Shown here piece by piece: positions 29,206 through 30,498 of a DNA stretch of 30,498 bases; the first letter of the stretch is position 1; each line of letters starts with the position of its first letter. The notes under the pieces are model-generated. The model was not told where the DNA came from. It did no database searches and worked only from the letters and a program-made list of their open reading frames with translations. This DNA comes from a virus, in IMG/VR virus record IMGVR_UViG_3300020194_001722, positions 1 to 30,498 of that record. The stretch is one strand, 5' to 3'. The translations under genes were made by a program, and so were the position numbers.

Positions 29206-30376
29206 AATAAATCACATTCTCCGCTTTTGGATATGATCTCCACGGATCAAATATTATTGTGTTTTCATCACATGAGAAATTGTCTAACTCATGCACCCTG
29301 ACCATCACTTCCACAGGGGTGTCAAATCCGTCTACGATCTGTCCTCCATGCTCTTTGACATAGTGTTGCAACAGTAAAGAACTTGATCCGTATGGCATGT
29401 TCACTCCTGACTTGTAACTGTCTGATGAGAAACATATATTTTTTCCGTGTTCTAGAATGGCCAGTGCCATGTTCTCTGCCTGTTTCTCCCTTGCTGTCAT
29501 TATGCTCTCGAACATGTCATATCCCAGGCCAAGATCTTTGGCTAGCCAACGCAGTGCGATGTTATCCCTGGGATGGCATGCGCCACCATCACCCATGCCC
29601 GCTTTCATGTAGGCAGTACTGACTATACGCTTGGTGCTCTTAGCCAGTGCTTGTGTGACCACATCAACATCCATGTTGCCTATTTTGTGTGCCACGTCCT
29701 GAATCATGTTGACCAATGCGACCTTGTTGCTGATGAACGTGTTGTAGAATATCTTCATTGACTCCACTTCCTCGAATGTTCCAAACTCTATCCTTGGGTA
29801 GTTGTCGCAAACTTGGTTGTAGAAACTTTCTAACAGCTCTGACCTGATCTTGCAGTTCTTTCCTTTCAGTCCGTTCTTTGATCCTATCATTATCATCTCC
29901 GGGTTGATCATGTCATCTGCCACTGTGCCCATCGCGATGAGATAAGGATTGTACATCAGTTTGGTGTTGGTCATTAATGGTTCTAACTCTCTCCTACAAG
30001 TGCCTGGCAACACTGTTGATATTAATACTAGGGTCTGCTCGGAGTTCATGTATTTGTTACACTTGCTCAATACTTGCTTGACGGCATCATAATTGAAATC
30101 CTTGACCGGGAGATGGCTTGTGGGTGCTCTTCCGTCATACCCGTCCTCGTGTGGTGTTGGGATGGCAACAAAGACTATGTCCCTGTCTCTGCATAGGTCC
30201 TCTATGGATTCTCTTATCTCCACAAGGTCACTCCTCTTGTCTTCTATGTCGTAACCCGCGACGTGGAAACCTTTCTTCCTTATGGCTTCCGCACAGGGCA
30301 TACCCAACTTGCCGAGGCCTATGAAGCCAATCCTCTCCCCGTATATGATTGGCCTACCAAAGAATGATTCAAACAT
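29195..30376 (-). CDS. UDP-glucose/GDP-mannose-type nucleotide-sugar 6-dehydrogenase
   Basis: A 393-residue protein of near-normal family length. It has an N-terminal NAD-binding motif GLGKLG with G20-x-G22-xx-G25 and FVAIPTP, then STVLPGT. The middle carries the family helix with K208, N212 and K218 (MKIFYNTFISNK), and the catalytic cysteine is C267 in GDGGACHPRD (family GxGGxCFPKD). The C-terminal domain begins about 290. It oxidises a nucleotide sugar at C6 to a uronic acid, using two NAD+. Which sugar cannot be told; the closest cellular relatives are UDP-glucose, UDP-N-acetylmannosamine or GDP-mannose dehydrogenases. The product would feed the glycosyltransferases in the window. Confidence 0.9.
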   Translation of the reverse strand: MFESFFGRPIIYGERIGFIGLGKLGMPCAEAIRKKGFHVAGYDIEDKRSDLVEIRESIEDLCRDRDIVFVAIPTPHEDGYDGRAPTSHLPVKDFNYDAVKQVLSKCNKYMNSEQTLVLISTVLPGTCRRELEPLMTNTKLMYNPYLIAMGTVADDMINPEMIMIGSKNGLKGKNCKIRSELLESFYNQVCDNYPRIEFGTFEEVESMKIFYNTFISNKVALVNMIQDVAHKIGNMDVDVVTQALAKSTKRIVSTAYMKAGMGDGGACHPRDNIALRWLAKDLGLGYDMFESIMTAREKQAENMALAILEHGKNICFSSDSYKSGVNMPYGSSSLLLQHYVKEHGGQIVDGFDTPVEVMVRVHELDNFSCDENTIIFDPWRSYPKAENVIYYGK

Positions 30377-30389
30377 ATATGCTAGTTAT

Positions 30390-30411
30390 GGCTCGCTATT
30401 GGCTCGCTATT
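30390..30411. repeat. Tandem 11-base direct repeat
   Basis: GGCTCGCTATT occurs twice in a row in the 54-base gap upstream of the dehydrogenase gene. It is either a small slippage duplication or a paired binding site. No conserved promoter element is clear in the gap. Confidence 0.8.
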
Positions 30412-30430
30412 AGGTCTTTGATTTTATAGA

Positions 30431-30498
30431 TTATTTTGAGTAGTCTGGCAGAGGTCCACCATACTTACGACCTTTGATACGTTTGCCGCTGACCTTCA
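30431..30498 (-). CDS. C-terminal end of an unknown protein (partial)
   Basis: A minus-strand frame entering from the right edge encodes 21 visible codons, ending GRKYGGPLPDYSK and TAA at 30431-30433. It is basic and then Gly/Pro-rich, like a flexible protein tail. The start and identity are outside the window. It is followed by a 54-base gap before the dehydrogenase gene. Confidence 0.5.
   Translation of the reverse strand, partial: KVSGKRIKGRKYGGPLPDYSK

Noticed and set aside
1-30498. tRNA genes, CRISPR arrays, insertion sequences and integrase or attachment sites
   Set aside because: Reading both strands I saw no tRNA-like cloverleaf, no regularly spaced repeats, no transposase or integrase motif and no terminal inverted repeats. 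Short tRNAs cannot be excluded without a scan.

Overview
This window looks like part of the genome of a marine T4-like (myovirus-type) bacteriophage, probably infecting a marine alphaproteobacterium or a similar heterotroph. The evidence is a phage-style nrdA-nrdB pair beside a PAAR tail-tip protein and a pectin-lyase-fold tail fibre, repeated T4-type late promoter boxes (NNTAAATA), many tightly packed and overlapping genes, small proteins, and a DUF1178 gene of the kind usual in alphaproteobacteria. No gene for a major capsid, terminase, portal, tail tube or DNA polymerase is in view, so the assignment to T4-like viruses is an inference. I did not compute base composition; by eye most of the window is moderately AT-rich, with markedly AT-richer islands at about 9.2-10.5 kb and 27.0-29.2 kb.

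Layout. 1-3 kb: the tail of a plus-strand gene, then minus-strand FkbM methyltransferase, GT-A glycosyltransferase, long helical (probably structural) protein and PAAR protein. 3.1-6.6 kb: nrdB and nrdA, class Ia ribonucleotide reductase. 6.6-8.4 kb: a non-coding gap with a perfect 13-bp inverted repeat, then the tail fibre. 8.4-11.6 kb: PD-(D/E)XK nuclease, radical SAM protein, glycosyltransferase-like protein. 11.6-14.9 kb: small and medium unknown proteins (an acidic scaffold-like protein, a coiled coil with a C-terminal membrane anchor, a ParB-like protein). 14.9-16.4 kb: three related small proteins with strong Shine-Dalgarno sites and one upstream late promoter with a leader hairpin. 16.4-18.8 kb: a second FkbM methyltransferase, a 38-residue protein with ten cysteines, an unknown protein, and a divergent glycosyltransferase-like gene. 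18.7-20.3 kb: a protein with a KxDG ligase-type motif and a small partner. 20.3-24.7 kb: methyltransferase, 2OG-Fe(II) oxygenase, sulfotransferase-like P-loop protein, tctC and tctA. 24.8-28 kb: a plus-strand group (two-helix membrane protein, DUF1178 zinc-ribbon protein, basic protein, cold-shock protein, third glycosyltransferase-like protein), with two short minus-strand genes between. 28-30.5 kb: two unknown AT-rich genes, a nucleotide-sugar 6-dehydrogenase and the end of another gene.

How the parts fit. Nucleotide supply (NrdAB), a nuclease and a ligase-like protein point to DNA and RNA metabolism. The tail fibre, PAAR and helical proteins point to the virion. At least nine genes look like sugar or small-molecule tailoring enzymes (three paralogous glycosyltransferase-like proteins, one GT-A protein, two FkbM methyltransferases, a nucleotide-sugar dehydrogenase, a sulfotransferase-like protein and an oxygenase), which suggests modification of the host surface or of the virion. 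The most unusual cargo is a tctA-tctC pair encoding the large membrane subunit and the periplasmic binding protein of a tripartite tricarboxylate-type transporter, with no recognisable tctB. The most unusual regulatory pattern is a late-promoter-like box placed only 5-8 bases before the start codon of eight genes on both strands, which predicts leaderless late mRNAs.
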